NCBI RefSeq assembly: GCF_029892155.1
Contig: NZ_JARZAG010000004.1
Coordinates: forward strand, 186,001 to 250,000
Length of the DNA: 64,000 bases
Reading direction: 5' to 3'
Source: Kitasatospora sp. GAS204B
Lineage (GTDB): Bacteria; Actinomycetota; Actinomycetes; Streptomycetales; Streptomycetaceae
Part shown: piece after piece, positions 7,502 through 15,468 of the stretch
How positions within the stretch are numbered: the first letter of the stretch is position 1
Layout of the letters: each line of letters begins with the position of its first letter
Position numbers and translations under genes: made by a program
The notes under the pieces: generated by a model
Seen by the model: the letters and a program-made list of their open reading frames with translations, nothing else
What the model was told of the DNA's origin: nothing
Databases searched by the model: none

Positions 7502-7520
7502 AAACCGCACAGTTGGTATG
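7502..7520. promoter_or_regulatory. ARE-like operator (gamma-butyrolactone receptor site) 1
   Basis: AAACCGCACAGTTGGTATG lies about 37 bp before the chosen start of the first receptor-type gene. It matches three other sites in the cluster with the consensus RACCGCAY-N3-N-GGT. The motif has the spacing and base preference of autoregulatory elements bound by ArpA/ScbR-type receptors. It probably mediates autoregulation of the gene starting at 7557. Apart from this site, the 291-bp gap from 7266 to 7556 shows nothing distinct. Confidence 0.6.
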
Positions 7521-7556
7521 GTTTCTCTCTCGGTCGACTCGGCGAAGGGGCGAGCA

Positions 7557-8204
7557 GTGCAGGTGAGGGCGGAGCGGACGCGGTCGCTGCTGGTGGTGGC
7601 GGCGGCGGAGGCCTTCGGTCGGCACGGGTTTCGTGGAGCCACGGTGGGGGAGATCGCCGCGGCGGCGGGGGTGTCGACCGGGGCACTGCACTTTCACTTC
7701 CCCACCAAGGGGGACCTCGGGGCGGCTGTTCAGGCTGCCGGGTGCGGGAAGTTGGCGGATATCGGCGCGCGGTTGGAGTCGCGACGCTCGCACCCCGTGC
7801 AGGAGTTGATCGATCTCTCGCAGATCGTGCTGGAGTGGCTGGCCCGCGATGTCACGGTGCGGGTGGCCGTCCGGATGTGGCACCAACTGCCGCCGGCGGT
7901 CGGGGGCGCGCCGGATTTCTGCGGCGACTGGCTGGAGCGGATCGGCGCTCTGGCGCTGATGACCGAGCGGGCCGGCGTCCTGTGCGAAGGGCGGGCGGCG
8001 TCATCGGTGGCGGCGTCGGTGGCGGGGGCGATGGTGGGCGCGGAGTTGCTGGCGGGAGCCGAGGGTCCCTGTCGCAGTGTCGCGCAGGTGGCGGAGTGCT
8101 GGCGGCTGTTGCTGCCGGGACTGGTGGGTGAGGCTGCGGCTGCCGGGCTCAATCCGTACGGTTCGTTGCGGCTCGGCGCGGGTGCGGTGGGGCCGAGGGC
8201 GTAG
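7557..8204 (+). CDS. ArpA/ScbR-type gamma-butyrolactone receptor homologue (TetR family)
   Basis: This 215-residue TetR-family protein has its helix-turn-helix at about residues 25-48 (GATVGEIAAAAGVSTGALHF), followed by the HFHFPTKGDL stretch typical of butyrolactone receptors. The GTG at 7557 is preferred because AAGGGG lies nine bases upstream, and because the alternative ATG at 7518 falls inside the ARE-like site. The C-terminal domain (residues 60-200) has the VRVAVRMWHQLPP segment near the ligand pocket. Its 3' end overlaps the convergent second receptor gene by 56 bp. It may be a true receptor or a pseudo-receptor; the sequence alone does not decide. Confidence 0.8.
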   Translation: MQVRAERTRSLLVVAAAEAFGRHGFRGATVGEIAAAAGVSTGALHFHFPTKGDLGAAVQAAGCGKLADIGARLESRRSHPVQELIDLSQIVLEWLARDVTVRVAVRMWHQLPPAVGGAPDFCGDWLERIGALALMTERAGVLCEGRAASSVAASVAGAMVGAELLAGAEGPCRSVAQVAECWRLLLPGLVGEAAAAGLNPYGSLRLGAGAVGPRA

Positions 8205-8763
8205 TGAGCAGTCGGGCGGCGTACTCGAACTGGGTGCGTACCCCTTCCGGGCCGCCGAGGAACGGGGCCATGGCCTGGGCCCCGAGCAGGGCGCCGAACA
8301 GCACCGTGGCGAGCGGGTCGGCGTCGGGGGCGTCGGCGTCGGAGGTGTCGGAGGTGTCGGCGGCCTCGGCGGCCTCGGAGGCATCAGCGGCCTCAGTGGC
8401 CGAGACCGGGCTGATGGCGTCGACCAGCCGTCGGCAGTGCCCGGCGGGCGGGGCCGGGGCGCGCTCGACGATCAGGCGAAGTCCGGCCCGGACCACGACG
8501 GAGCGGCGGTGCAGGCGCGACAGGGTGGCGGCGGGCGGTGCCTTGGCCTGGGCGAGTTCGGCGAGCAGCCGGGCCGCGCAGGACTCGACCACTCCGGCGG
8601 CCAGGTCCTCCTTGTGGGCGAAGTGGAACTGCACTCCGCCGCTCGTCAGGCCGGACCTTCGGACGATCTCCGCGAACCCCGCACCCGCGTAGCCGAGTTC
8701 CTCGAAGGCGGCCGCGGCGCCCTCGATGATGGCCATTCTGGAGCGCACCGCGCGCTCTTGCAT
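8149..8763 (-). CDS. Second ArpA/ScbR-type receptor homologue with acidic low-complexity insert
   Basis: This 204-residue protein has an N-terminal TetR domain (GAGFAEIVRRSGLTSGGVQF then HFAHKEDLAAGVVES), typical of butyrolactone receptors. The ligand domain contains an unusual insert around residues 122-150 built from repeats of Ala/Asp/Ser/Glu (AADASEAAEAADTSDTSDAD), encoded by GGCGTCGG/GGCCTCGG-like microrepeats. Such an insert could disturb ligand binding and may mark a pseudo-receptor. It is divergent from the afsA-type gene across an ARE-like site and convergent with the first receptor. An isoelectric shift toward acidity is visible in the insert only. Confidence 0.78.
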   Translation of the reverse strand: MQERAVRSRMAIIEGAAAAFEELGYAGAGFAEIVRRSGLTSGGVQFHFAHKEDLAAGVVESCAARLLAELAQAKAPPAATLSRLHRRSVVVRAGLRLIVERAPAPPAGHCRRLVDAISPVSATEAADASEAAEAADTSDTSDADAPDADPLATVLFGALLGAQAMAPFLGGPEGVRTQFEYAARLLTTPSAPPHPRRAATNRTD

Positions 8764-8862
8764 CGACAGCCACCTCCGTCGCCGGCGTCCTGATCATCAC
8801 CTTCGTGGGCATCTGTGCCGTGAGCCACCACCGTAAGGGCGGGCGACTCTTGTCGGCAAAAG

Positions 8863-8881
8863 AAACCGCATGCTAGGTTTG
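8863..8881. promoter_or_regulatory. ARE-like operator 2, between receptor and AfsA-type genes
   Basis: AAACCGCATGCTAGGTTTG is nearly symmetrical (AAACC...GGTTT). It sits in the 165-bp divergent promoter region between the second receptor gene and the afsA-type gene. It is the best-conserved of the four sites. The position suggests that one receptor controls both its own gene and signal synthesis. Confidence 0.7.
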
Positions 8882-8928
8882 TTATTGCTGCGGGAGCAGC
8901 GACCCAATCGGTTGAGGGGGAACCGTTC

Positions 8929-9897
8929 GTGATCGTCATGGAAAGTGCCGCAAGACCGTTCAGAGTGGAACTCGCGGATCTGGAGAGCCTGTTCGCGGGA
9001 TCGGTGGCGCGCCGTCTGGTGCACCGGGCGGCCATCTCGGAGGTGCTCATCACGGGATGCCGATCGGTCGAGTCGGATGTCATCACAGTAGGTGCACAAC
9101 TCCCGAGGGCGCACAGCTTTTATGAATCGATCGAAGGCCGCTGGCACGACCCGATGCTGGTGGCCGAGGCCATCCGGCAGGCCGGACTGGTCATCGCCCA
9201 CCAGGAGTTCGGTGTCCCGTTCGGGCACCAGTTCCTGATGCAGGACATGACCTACGACGTCGACCCGGGCGGGCTGCTCGTCGGAGGCCTGCCGGCCGAT
9301 CTGGTGCTGTCGGTCGAGACGGGGGAGATCGTCCGGCGCGGCTACTACATCGCGGGTGCCCGACTGGATGTGACGATCCATCGGGACGGCCACTGGATCG
9401 GCACCGGATCGGCCCGCTTCGACTGCGTGTCGCCTGCCGTCTACTCCCGGATGCGGGCGCTCGGCGGCTGCGAACCCGCGGTCCCCCGGCCGCCGGCACC
9501 GGTCCCGCCCGTCCTGGTCGGGCGGGAGCGCGCGTCCGATGTGGTGCTGTCGCCCAGCGGTCGGGCCGACTGCTGGCTGCTCCGGGCCGACCCCTCGCAC
9601 CCGGTGCTCTTCGACCACCCGGTCGACCATGCGCCCGGGATGCTGCTCGCCGAGGCGGCCCGGCAGGCCGCGACCGCACTGCTCGGATCGCGGGGCATGG
9701 GCAGCGCGGCGGCGCCGCTGCCGCTGGCCTTCCACATCGGCTACTCCCGGTACGTCGAGCTGAACGCTCCCTGCCTGGTGCGGGCCGTCCTGCTGGAGCA
9801 GTTCGGCGAGCTCGCGCTGGTGCGGGTGACCATCGAGCAGGGCGGCAGGAGTGCGGTCGAGGCCAGGCTGACCATGAGGGCCGCGGTCCATGGCTGA
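8929..9897 (+). CDS. AfsA/ScbA-family gamma-butyrolactone (A-factor) synthase
   Basis: The 322-residue protein contains the two A-factor biosynthesis hotdog repeats of the AfsA family: about residues 30-160 (RRLVHRAAISEVLIT, then HSFYESIEGRWHDPMLVAEA with IRQAG) and about 185-320 (DHAPGMLLAEAARQAATALL). AfsA enzymes join a beta-ketoacyl thioester to dihydroxyacetone phosphate to make the butenolide backbone of diffusible signals. The GTG at 8929 is chosen because GAGGGGG lies about eight bases upstream. Its stop overlaps the next SDR gene by 8 bp. Neighbouring receptors and ARE-like sites make a signalling role likely; a biosynthetic role in the product itself is less likely but possible. Confidence 0.9.
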   Translation: MIVMESAARPFRVELADLESLFAGSVARRLVHRAAISEVLITGCRSVESDVITVGAQLPRAHSFYESIEGRWHDPMLVAEAIRQAGLVIAHQEFGVPFGHQFLMQDMTYDVDPGGLLVGGLPADLVLSVETGEIVRRGYYIAGARLDVTIHRDGHWIGTGSARFDCVSPAVYSRMRALGGCEPAVPRPPAPVPPVLVGRERASDVVLSPSGRADCWLLRADPSHPVLFDHPVDHAPGMLLAEAARQAATALLGSRGMGSAAAPLPLAFHIGYSRYVELNAPCLVRAVLLEQFGELALVRVTIEQGGRSAVEARLTMRAAVHG

Positions 9898-10888
9898 TCG
9901 GACACGGCCGCGCAGGCTGCTGGTCACCGGTGCGACGGGGTTCGTCGGCGCTGCGGTGCTGCGGGAGTTGACGCGGCGTGCGGACCAGGGGGTGGAACTG
10001 AGGCTGCTCGCGCGACGGGTTCCGGTGGTCAGCGCGAGGGTGGACGGCATGGCGGCGGACGGCACGTCCGACCGCGCTTTACGAGAGGCCTGGACAGCCG
10101 CCGATCTGACCGATCCCGCGTCGGTGGCGGGTTGTTGCGAGGGCGTGGACACGGTGCTGCACCTGGCCTCGCTGATCGGGGGCGATCCCGAGCAGTGCCG
10201 CCGGACCAACGTGGACGGCACCGAGGCGCTGCTCGCCGAAGCCGGCCGGGCGGGTGTCCGGCGCGTGATCCAGCTCAGCACCGCGGCCGTGTACGGGGAT
10301 GGACCGCATCGAGGCTGCCTGGAAGGGGAGTTGATCCCGGAACCGGTGTCGCCGACCAGCCGGACCCGGCTCGCGGCGGAGCAGGCGGTGCTGGCCCGGG
10401 GTGGGCTGGTGTTGCGTCCGAACCTGATCTACGGGCGTGGCGATCGGTGGGTGGTGCCGGGCGTGGCCGACCTGCTGCGCAGGGTGCCGGCCTGGCCCGA
10501 GGGCGGACGGGCGCGCGTCTCGATGATCTCGGTGGACGGCCTGGCCGGCGCGCTGGTCGAGCTCGCGCTGGGGCGGGCCGAGTGGACGGGCGGCGTGCTG
10601 CACGCTGTGCATCCGGAGCCGGTGACGGTCCGGGAGTTGTTGGCAGGTGTCTGCCGCATCCTCGGGTTGGCGGCGCCGACCGAGGAATTGAGCCGGGACC
10701 AGCTGGCCGAGCGCCTGGTCGTGGCGGGCGGTCCGGTCGGCGACCGTAGGCCCGCGCTGCTCACCTCGGACCGTTGGTACGAGGGCGGGGCGCTGTGGCG
10801 ACTGCTCGGCCGATCGCCCGGACCGGGCTTCGCGGACCGGCTGGCGGGAGACGCGCGGTGGTACCGGAGCGTGTTGCGCGCGGGGTGA
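9890..10888 (+). CDS. NAD-dependent epimerase/dehydratase-type SDR paired with the AfsA-type gene
   Basis: This 332-residue extended SDR has TGATGFVG at residues 14-21 for NAD(P) binding and the STAAVYG segment before the active site. The usual YxxxK pair is replaced: the corresponding segment reads SPTSRTRLAAEQAV, with no tyrosine or lysine in register. It is translationally coupled to the afsA-type gene by an 8-bp overlap. Comparable epimerase-like genes accompany afsA homologues in butyrolactone loci (for example jadW2). The missing catalytic pair means that it either uses another residue or is non-catalytic. Confidence 0.8.
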   Translation: MADRTRPRRLLVTGATGFVGAAVLRELTRRADQGVELRLLARRVPVVSARVDGMAADGTSDRALREAWTAADLTDPASVAGCCEGVDTVLHLASLIGGDPEQCRRTNVDGTEALLAEAGRAGVRRVIQLSTAAVYGDGPHRGCLEGELIPEPVSPTSRTRLAAEQAVLARGGLVLRPNLIYGRGDRWVVPGVADLLRRVPAWPEGGRARVSMISVDGLAGALVELALGRAEWTGGVLHAVHPEPVTVRELLAGVCRILGLAAPTEELSRDQLAERLVVAGGPVGDRRPALLTSDRWYEGGALWRLLGRSPGPGFADRLAGDARWYRSVLRAG

Positions 10889-10912
10889 CCTCGAAGGACC
10901 TCGAAGGCCGAA

Positions 10913-10959
10913 GGCGCCAGGGGGCGCTGCCCGATCAGCGGGCAGCGCCCCCTGGCGCC
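10913..10959. terminator. Strong bidirectional hairpin terminator (21-bp perfect stem)
   Basis: The arms at 10913-10933 and 10939-10959 are perfectly complementary over 21 bp around the loop ATCAG. It lies between the convergent SDR (ending at 10888) and adenylate kinase (ending at 10963) genes, and abuts the latter stop codon. Confidence 0.85.
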
Positions 10960-10962
10960 CGG

Positions 10963-11613
10963 TCAGGCGCGGGTGAGGACGGAGGCCAGTCGGGCTGTGA
11001 CGTCGGAGATCGGGCCCATCGCGTCGACGCGGCGGAGCAGGCCGCGCTGCCGGTAGTGGTCGGCCAGCGGCGCGGTCTCGGCGTGGTACAGCCGTTGGCG
11101 GTGCAGGACCGTCTCGGGCTGGTCGTCGGCGCGCTGGTACAGCTCACCGCCGCAGCGATCGCAGACACCGGGCAGCACCGGCGGTGCGGAGTCCAGGTGG
11201 TGGGTGTGGGCCGGTTCGAGGCGGCAGATCCGGCGGCCGGCGATCCGGCGGACCACCTCCTGGTCCGGCAGGTCGAGCAGGAGCGCCGCGTCCAGGGCGC
11301 GCTCGCCGGCCTCCAGCAGCGAGTCGAGCGCCCGCGCCTGCTCGATGCTGCGCGGGAACCCGTCGAGCAGGAAACCCTCGGCGGCGTCGGGTTCCCCGAG
11401 CCGGGACCGGACCAGCGTGACGGTCAGGTCGGTCGGCACCAGCTCTCCGGCTGCCAGGAGTTCTCGTACCTGGTCGCCGAGCGGGGTGCGGCGGTTGATG
11501 TGGTCGCGGAACAGGTCGCCGGTGGAGATGTGCGGTACGCCCAACTCCCCGGCCAGCAGGCCTGCCTGGGTGCCTTTGCCCGCGCCTGGCGGGCCGAGCA
11601 GAACGATGCGCAT
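10963..11613 (-). CDS. adk: Adenylate kinase (extra, cluster-encoded copy)
   Basis: This 216-residue protein shows all adenylate kinase landmarks. The P-loop GPPGAGKGTQAG is at residues 7-18, followed by the AMP-binding GDLFRDHINRRTPLG and DGFPRSIEQA segments. The zinc-type lid ends in CDRCGGELYQRADD, followed by the YHAETAPL helix. ATG 11613 has AAAGG upstream. The housekeeping adk of Streptomyces lies in the ribosomal-protein operon, which is absent here, so this is probably a second copy. It is downstream of the ACS-type MFS gene on the same strand. A role in removing AMP made by the ligase and YrdC-like enzymes of the cluster is an inference. Confidence 0.92.
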   Translation of the reverse strand: MRIVLLGPPGAGKGTQAGLLAGELGVPHISTGDLFRDHINRRTPLGDQVRELLAAGELVPTDLTVTLVRSRLGEPDAAEGFLLDGFPRSIEQARALDSLLEAGERALDAALLLDLPDQEVVRRIAGRRICRLEPAHTHHLDSAPPVLPGVCDRCGGELYQRADDQPETVLHRQRLYHAETAPLADHYRQRGLLRRVDAMGPISDVTARLASVLTRA

Positions 11614-11635
11614 GGAGAGCCTTTCTCGGTCGGCC

Positions 11636-11697
11636 GACTGCCTGACTGCCAACTGCCTGACTGCCTGGCAACCTAACTGCCTAACTGCCTAACTGCT
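11636..11697. repeat. Short tandem repeats of (G/A)ACTGCCT
   Basis: About seven imperfect copies of an 8-bp unit (GACTGCCT, AACTGCCT) fill the gap between the MFS and adenylate kinase genes and include the MFS stop codon. This is a probable slippage array in the 5' leader of the kinase gene. It could vary in copy number between strains. Confidence 0.75.
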
Positions 11698-13092
11698 CGC
11701 GACAGTCCGGGGACGCGGGGTGGGTGCGGGCAAGCTGACGGTCTCGACGGCGACTTGACGTCGGCTCAGGATCGCGACGAGACCGGCGGACAGCAGCATC
11801 ATCGCGCCGGCCAGCCAGAGGCCGGGTTCGGTCGAGCCGGTGAGGTCCTTGAGCCAGCCCGTGACGTACGGGGCGGCGAAGCCGCTGAGGCTGCCCACGG
11901 TGTTGACCACGGCGATGCCGACCACGGCCGCGTCACGGCTGAGCATCTCGGTGGGCAGCGCCCAGAACACCGGGATGGCCGACAGGACGGCGACCGCGCA
12001 GACGGTGATCGCGGCCATGGTCAGCAGCGGGCCGTGCAGGTAGAGCGCGAACGGGATCACCGCTCCGGCCACCAGGGACGGCCAGATGACGTACGGCGCC
12101 CGCGATTCGGCGCGCTGGGCGCGCCTGGCCCAGCCGACCAGGACCGCTGCGGCGACCAGATAGGGGACGGCGTTGATGAGGCCGCGCTGGATGATCGAGA
12201 AGTGGTGGCCGGCCTGGGTCTCGAAGCCGCCGATGATGGTGGGCAGGAAGAAGCCGAGCGCGTACTGGCCGTAGATGATGCCGAAGTAGGCGAACGCCAG
12301 TCCCCAGACCCGCGGCGCCGGCAGGCTGCCGGACCAGCGGCGGCTCGCGGGCGGGCTGGTCGGCGTGGCGTCCTGGTCGAGGCGCGAGCGCAGCAGCTGC
12401 CGTTCCGCTCCGGTCAACCAGCGCGCCTGTTCCGGGCCGTCGGGCAGCAGGTACCAGACCACGACCGCGAGGGCGAGGGCCGGCAGCCCCTCGAAGAGGA
12501 ACATCGACCGCCAGCCCGCGAGGCCGAACAGCCCGTTGCTCCACTGGATGAGCAGCGCGGAGAGCGGTGCGCCGAGGGCCGTGGAGAGCGGGAGGGAGAG
12601 GAAGAACCAGGCGGTGAGCCTGGTGCGGACCTCGCGGGGGAACCACATCGTCAGATAGAGCACGATGCCGGGCAGGCAGCCGGCTTCCGCCATGCCCAAC
12701 AGCAGCCGGGCGACCTCCAGTTGGCCTGCTCCCTGGACGTAGGCGGTGGCCGTGGCGACCACGCCCCAGGAGACCAGGATGCGCACCAGCCACTTGCGGG
12801 CGCCGAATCGGCGCAGCGCCAGGTTGCTGGGCACCTCGAGAAGGGAGTAGCCGAGGAAGAAGATGCCCGAGGCCAACCCGAAGGCGGCCGAGCTCAGACC
12901 CAGATCGTGGTTCATGCCGTTCGGGCCGGCGAAGGCGATGTTGCTGCGGTCGAGGTAGCTCACCAGGTAGAGCAGGCCCAGCAGTGGCAGCAGCCGTACG
13001 GCCGCCTTGCGGTAGACCGCGCGCGCCGCGCCGTCCTCCGGCCGGCTCCGCTTCGGTCTGACGCCGGTCGGCGGGGTCGCGATTCGGGACAT
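11689..13092 (-). CDS. MFS transporter, anion:cation symporter (ACS) type
   Basis: This 467-residue membrane protein has about twelve helices. The first ends in LLYLVSYLDRSNIAFA, the signature of the ACS family that moves small organic anions such as tartrate, hexuronates, phthalate or allantoate. A second diagnostic segment is WFPREVRTRLTAWFF. ATG 13092 is chosen over the upstream ATG at 13140 because GGGGGAAAACCC precedes it. It is divergent from leuC across the ARE-like site at 13324. Uptake or release of a dicarboxylate precursor for the LeuCD pair would fit, but is an inference. Confidence 0.85.
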   Translation of the reverse strand: MSRIATPPTGVRPKRSRPEDGAARAVYRKAAVRLLPLLGLLYLVSYLDRSNIAFAGPNGMNHDLGLSSAAFGLASGIFFLGYSLLEVPSNLALRRFGARKWLVRILVSWGVVATATAYVQGAGQLEVARLLLGMAEAGCLPGIVLYLTMWFPREVRTRLTAWFFLSLPLSTALGAPLSALLIQWSNGLFGLAGWRSMFLFEGLPALALAVVVWYLLPDGPEQARWLTGAERQLLRSRLDQDATPTSPPASRRWSGSLPAPRVWGLAFAYFGIIYGQYALGFFLPTIIGGFETQAGHHFSIIQRGLINAVPYLVAAAVLVGWARRAQRAESRAPYVIWPSLVAGAVIPFALYLHGPLLTMAAITVCAVAVLSAIPVFWALPTEMLSRDAAVVGIAVVNTVGSLSGFAAPYVTGWLKDLTGSTEPGLWLAGAMMLLSAGLVAILSRRQVAVETVSLPAPTPRPRTVASS

Positions 13093-13323
13093 GGGTTTTC
13101 CCCCAGAGAGTGTGTGCGGACCGCGGGCGCATTTTGACATGAGCGCGGAAGTCGCGAGATCGATGGAGTTTCCGAGCAGGTCTCGGCCGATCCGGCCGGA
13201 ATATCAACTGCTTTCGGATCCGGCGTGACGCTAAATGAATGCGAGCGCACAGCGCAAGCTTTTTCGAATCTGCGCAGGTCGGCCTCCCCGGTCGCGGGGC
13301 AGGTGGGATCGCGGTTGACAACC

Positions 13324-13342
13324 AGACCGCACGTGCGGTTTG
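13324..13342. promoter_or_regulatory. ARE-like operator 3 in the MFS/leuC divergent promoter region
   Basis: AGACCGCACGTGCGGTTTG contains the perfect palindrome ACCGCACGTGCGGT and matches the other three cluster sites. It lies about 55 bp before the leuC start and 232 bp from the divergent MFS start, so it can control the main biosynthetic operon. The remainder of the 304-bp gap between 13093 and 13396 shows no other structure that I can support. Confidence 0.65.
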
Positions 13343-13396
13343 CTTTGTCCAGTCACCGAAGCGGACCGCGTCCGCCATCCGAGACGGGATCATGAA

Positions 13397-14839
13397 TTGG
13401 CTGGTCAGACCCTTGCCGAGAAGGTGTGGAACGCACACCTGGTGAGTCGGCAGTCCGGAGAGCCGGACATCCTCTACATCGACATGCACCTGCTGCATGA
13501 GGTGACGAGCCCACAGGCGTTCGACGGGCTCGCACTGCGCGGTCGAAAGGTCCGGCACCCGGAGCTCACGCTCGCCACCGAGGACCACAATGTGCCGACC
13601 TCGGACATCTTCCGTCCTATCGCCGATCCGGTTTCCCGGGCTCAGGTCGACGCGATCCGTGAGAACTGCAGGAAATTCGGCGTGAAAATCCACGCACTGG
13701 GAGATCCCGGTCAGGGAATCGTCCATGTCATCGGTCCCGAGACGGGTCTCACCCAGCCCGGTATGACGGTGGTCTGCGGCGACTCGCACACCTCGACGCA
13801 CGGCGCGTTCGGTGCGCTCGCCTTCGGCATCGGCACCAGCGAGGTCGAGCACGTCATGGCCACCCAGACGCTGCGGCTGCGCCCGTTCCGCACCATGGCC
13901 GTCAACCTGATCGGGACCCCGCAGCCCGGGGTCACCGCGAAGGACATCATCCTCGCGGTGATCGGCCGGATCGGCACCGGCGGCGGCCAGGGCCACGTCA
14001 TCGAGTACCGGGGCGAGGTGCTCGCCGGGATGTCGATGGAAGCCCGGATGACCATCTGCAACATGTCGATCGAGGCGGGCGCCAGGGCCGGCATGATCGC
14101 GCCGGACGAGACCACCTTCGGCTATCTCAAGGGCCGCACCTACGCCCCGAAGGACGAGCGGTGGGACGCCGCCGTCGAATACTGGCGCACGCTGCGCACC
14201 GACGAGGACGCGGTCTTCGACCGGGTGGTCGATGTCGACATCTCCGAGCTGACCCCGTACGTCAGTTGGGGAACCAACCCGGGGCAGGTGGCCCCGCTGG
14301 CCGCCACGGTGCCCGCGCCGGGCGACTTCGCGGATCCGGTCAAGCGCGCGGCCTGCGAGCGGGCCCTGGAGTACATGGACCTGACGCCTGGTCAGCCACT
14401 GGCCGGGATCGCGGTCGACACCGTCTTCCTGGGTTCCTGCACCAACGGCCGGCTCGAGGACCTGCGGGCGGCGGCCGAGGTGTTGCGGGGCCGCAGGGTC
14501 GCCGGAGGCGTGCGGATGCTGGTCGTCCCGGGCTCGGAGCGGGTCCGCGAGGCTGCCGAACTCGAGGGTCTGCACCAGGTGTTCCTGGACGCGGGCGCGG
14601 AGTGGCGCAACGCCGGCTGCTCGATGTGCATGGCGATGAACCCGGACTTCCTGCAGCCGGGCCAGCGTGCCGCCTCCACCTCCAACCGCAACTTCGAGGG
14701 CCGGCAGGGCGCGGGCTCCCGCACCCACCTGGTCTCACCGGCGGTCGCCGCCGCCACCGCCGTCGCCGGGGCGCTCTGCTCCCCGGGTGCGCTGCCCGCC
14801 GCCGAGTCCCTCCCCGCCCAGCACACCGCCGAGGTCTGA
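13397..14839 (+). CDS. leuC: 3-isopropylmalate dehydratase large subunit (LeuC family)
   Basis: The 480-residue aconitase-superfamily subunit begins at [17 protein letters not shown], the normal LeuC N-terminus. The best start is TTG at 13397, with GGGA about eight bases upstream; no ATG is in frame at this point. Iron-sulfur ligands are visible: the Cys of [16 protein letters not shown] and the two cysteines of [31 protein letters not shown] is canonical. With the adjacent LeuD it should interconvert a hydroxy-dicarboxylate by dehydration and rehydration. No leuA or leuB is nearby, so it may serve a specialised precursor rather than leucine. Confidence 0.93.
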   Translation: MAGQTLAEKVWNAHLVSRQSGEPDILYIDMHLLHEVTSPQAFDGLALRGRKVRHPELTLATEDHNVPTSDIFRPIADPVSRAQVDAIRENCRKFGVKIHALGDPGQGIVHVIGPETGLTQPGMTVVCGDSHTSTHGAFGALAFGIGTSEVEHVMATQTLRLRPFRTMAVNLIGTPQPGVTAKDIILAVIGRIGTGGGQGHVIEYRGEVLAGMSMEARMTICNMSIEAGARAGMIAPDETTFGYLKGRTYAPKDERWDAAVEYWRTLRTDEDAVFDRVVDVDISELTPYVSWGTNPGQVAPLAATVPAPGDFADPVKRAACERALEYMDLTPGQPLAGIAVDTVFLGSCTNGRLEDLRAAAEVLRGRRVAGGVRMLVVPGSERVREAAELEGLHQVFLDAGAEWRNAGCSMCMAMNPDFLQPGQRAASTSNRNFEGRQGAGSRTHLVSPAVAAATAVAGALCSPGALPAAESLPAQHTAEV

Positions 14840-14841
14840 CC

Positions 14842-15435
14842 ATGGAAGCCTTCCGTATCCACACCGGCCGGGTCCTGCCGATGCGGCGCAGCAACATCGA
14901 CACCGACCAGCTGATCCCGGTCCGCTTTCTCAAGCGCCTCACCCGTACCGGCTACGCGGACGGCCTGTTCGCCGCCTGGCGCGAGGAGCCCGGCTTCGAG
15001 CTCGACCGGCCCGAGTACCAGGGCGCGACCGTCCTGGTCGCGGGACCCGAGTTCGGCACCGGCTCGTCCCGGGAGCACGCCGTCTGGTCGCTGCTCGACC
15101 ACGGCTTCCGGGTGGTGATCTCCTCCCGCTTCGCCGACATCTTCCGCGGCAACTCGCTCAAGAACGGCCTGCTGACGATCCAGTTGGACCAGGAGGTCGT
15201 GGAGGCCCTCTGGGAGCGTGCCGAGCAGGCCCCCGACCAGCCGGTCACGGTCGACCTGGAGGCCCTCCAGGTGCGCGCCGCGGACCTGACCGTCGACTTC
15301 GAGCTCGACCCCTACCACCGCATGCGCCTGCTGGAAGGCCTCGACGAGATCGACGCCACCCTGCGGTACGAGGACGCCGTCCGGGCCTTCGAGGCCACCC
15401 GGCCCAGCTGGTTGCCGACGGTCGAGGTCGCCTGA
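14842..15435 (+). CDS. leuD: 3-isopropylmalate dehydratase small subunit (LeuD family)
   Basis: The 197-residue product is the swivelling small subunit. It has NIDTDQLIPVRFLKR near residues 18-32, the GPEFGTGSSREHA substrate loop near 68-80 and the SRFADIFRGNSLKNGLL segment. It follows leuC after 2 bp and completes the heterodimer. The length and motifs are normal for LeuD. Placement inside the cluster, between an ARE-like site and carrier-protein genes, argues for a biosynthetic use such as isomerising a substituted malate. Confidence 0.93.
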   Translation: MEAFRIHTGRVLPMRRSNIDTDQLIPVRFLKRLTRTGYADGLFAAWREEPGFELDRPEYQGATVLVAGPEFGTGSSREHAVWSLLDHGFRVVISSRFADIFRGNSLKNGLLTIQLDQEVVEALWERAEQAPDQPVTVDLEALQVRAADLTVDFELDPYHRMRLLEGLDEIDATLRYEDAVRAFEATRPSWLPTVEVA

Positions 15436-15468
15436 ATCCACACCGACAACGGCAGAAAGGGGGGAACC

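Noticed and set aside
7518..7556. Upstream ATG start for the first receptor gene
   Set aside because: It overlaps the ARE-like operator and has no ribosome site, whereas GTG 7557 has AAGGGG and matches the receptor N-terminus.
11755..13137. Long + strand frame opposite the ACS-type MFS gene
   Set aside because: Gly/Arg/Glu-rich shadow; the minus strand encodes an evident twelve-helix transporter.
13340..13396. N-terminal extension of LeuC from an earlier TTG
   Set aside because: It would begin inside the operator and add residues absent from the LeuC family.
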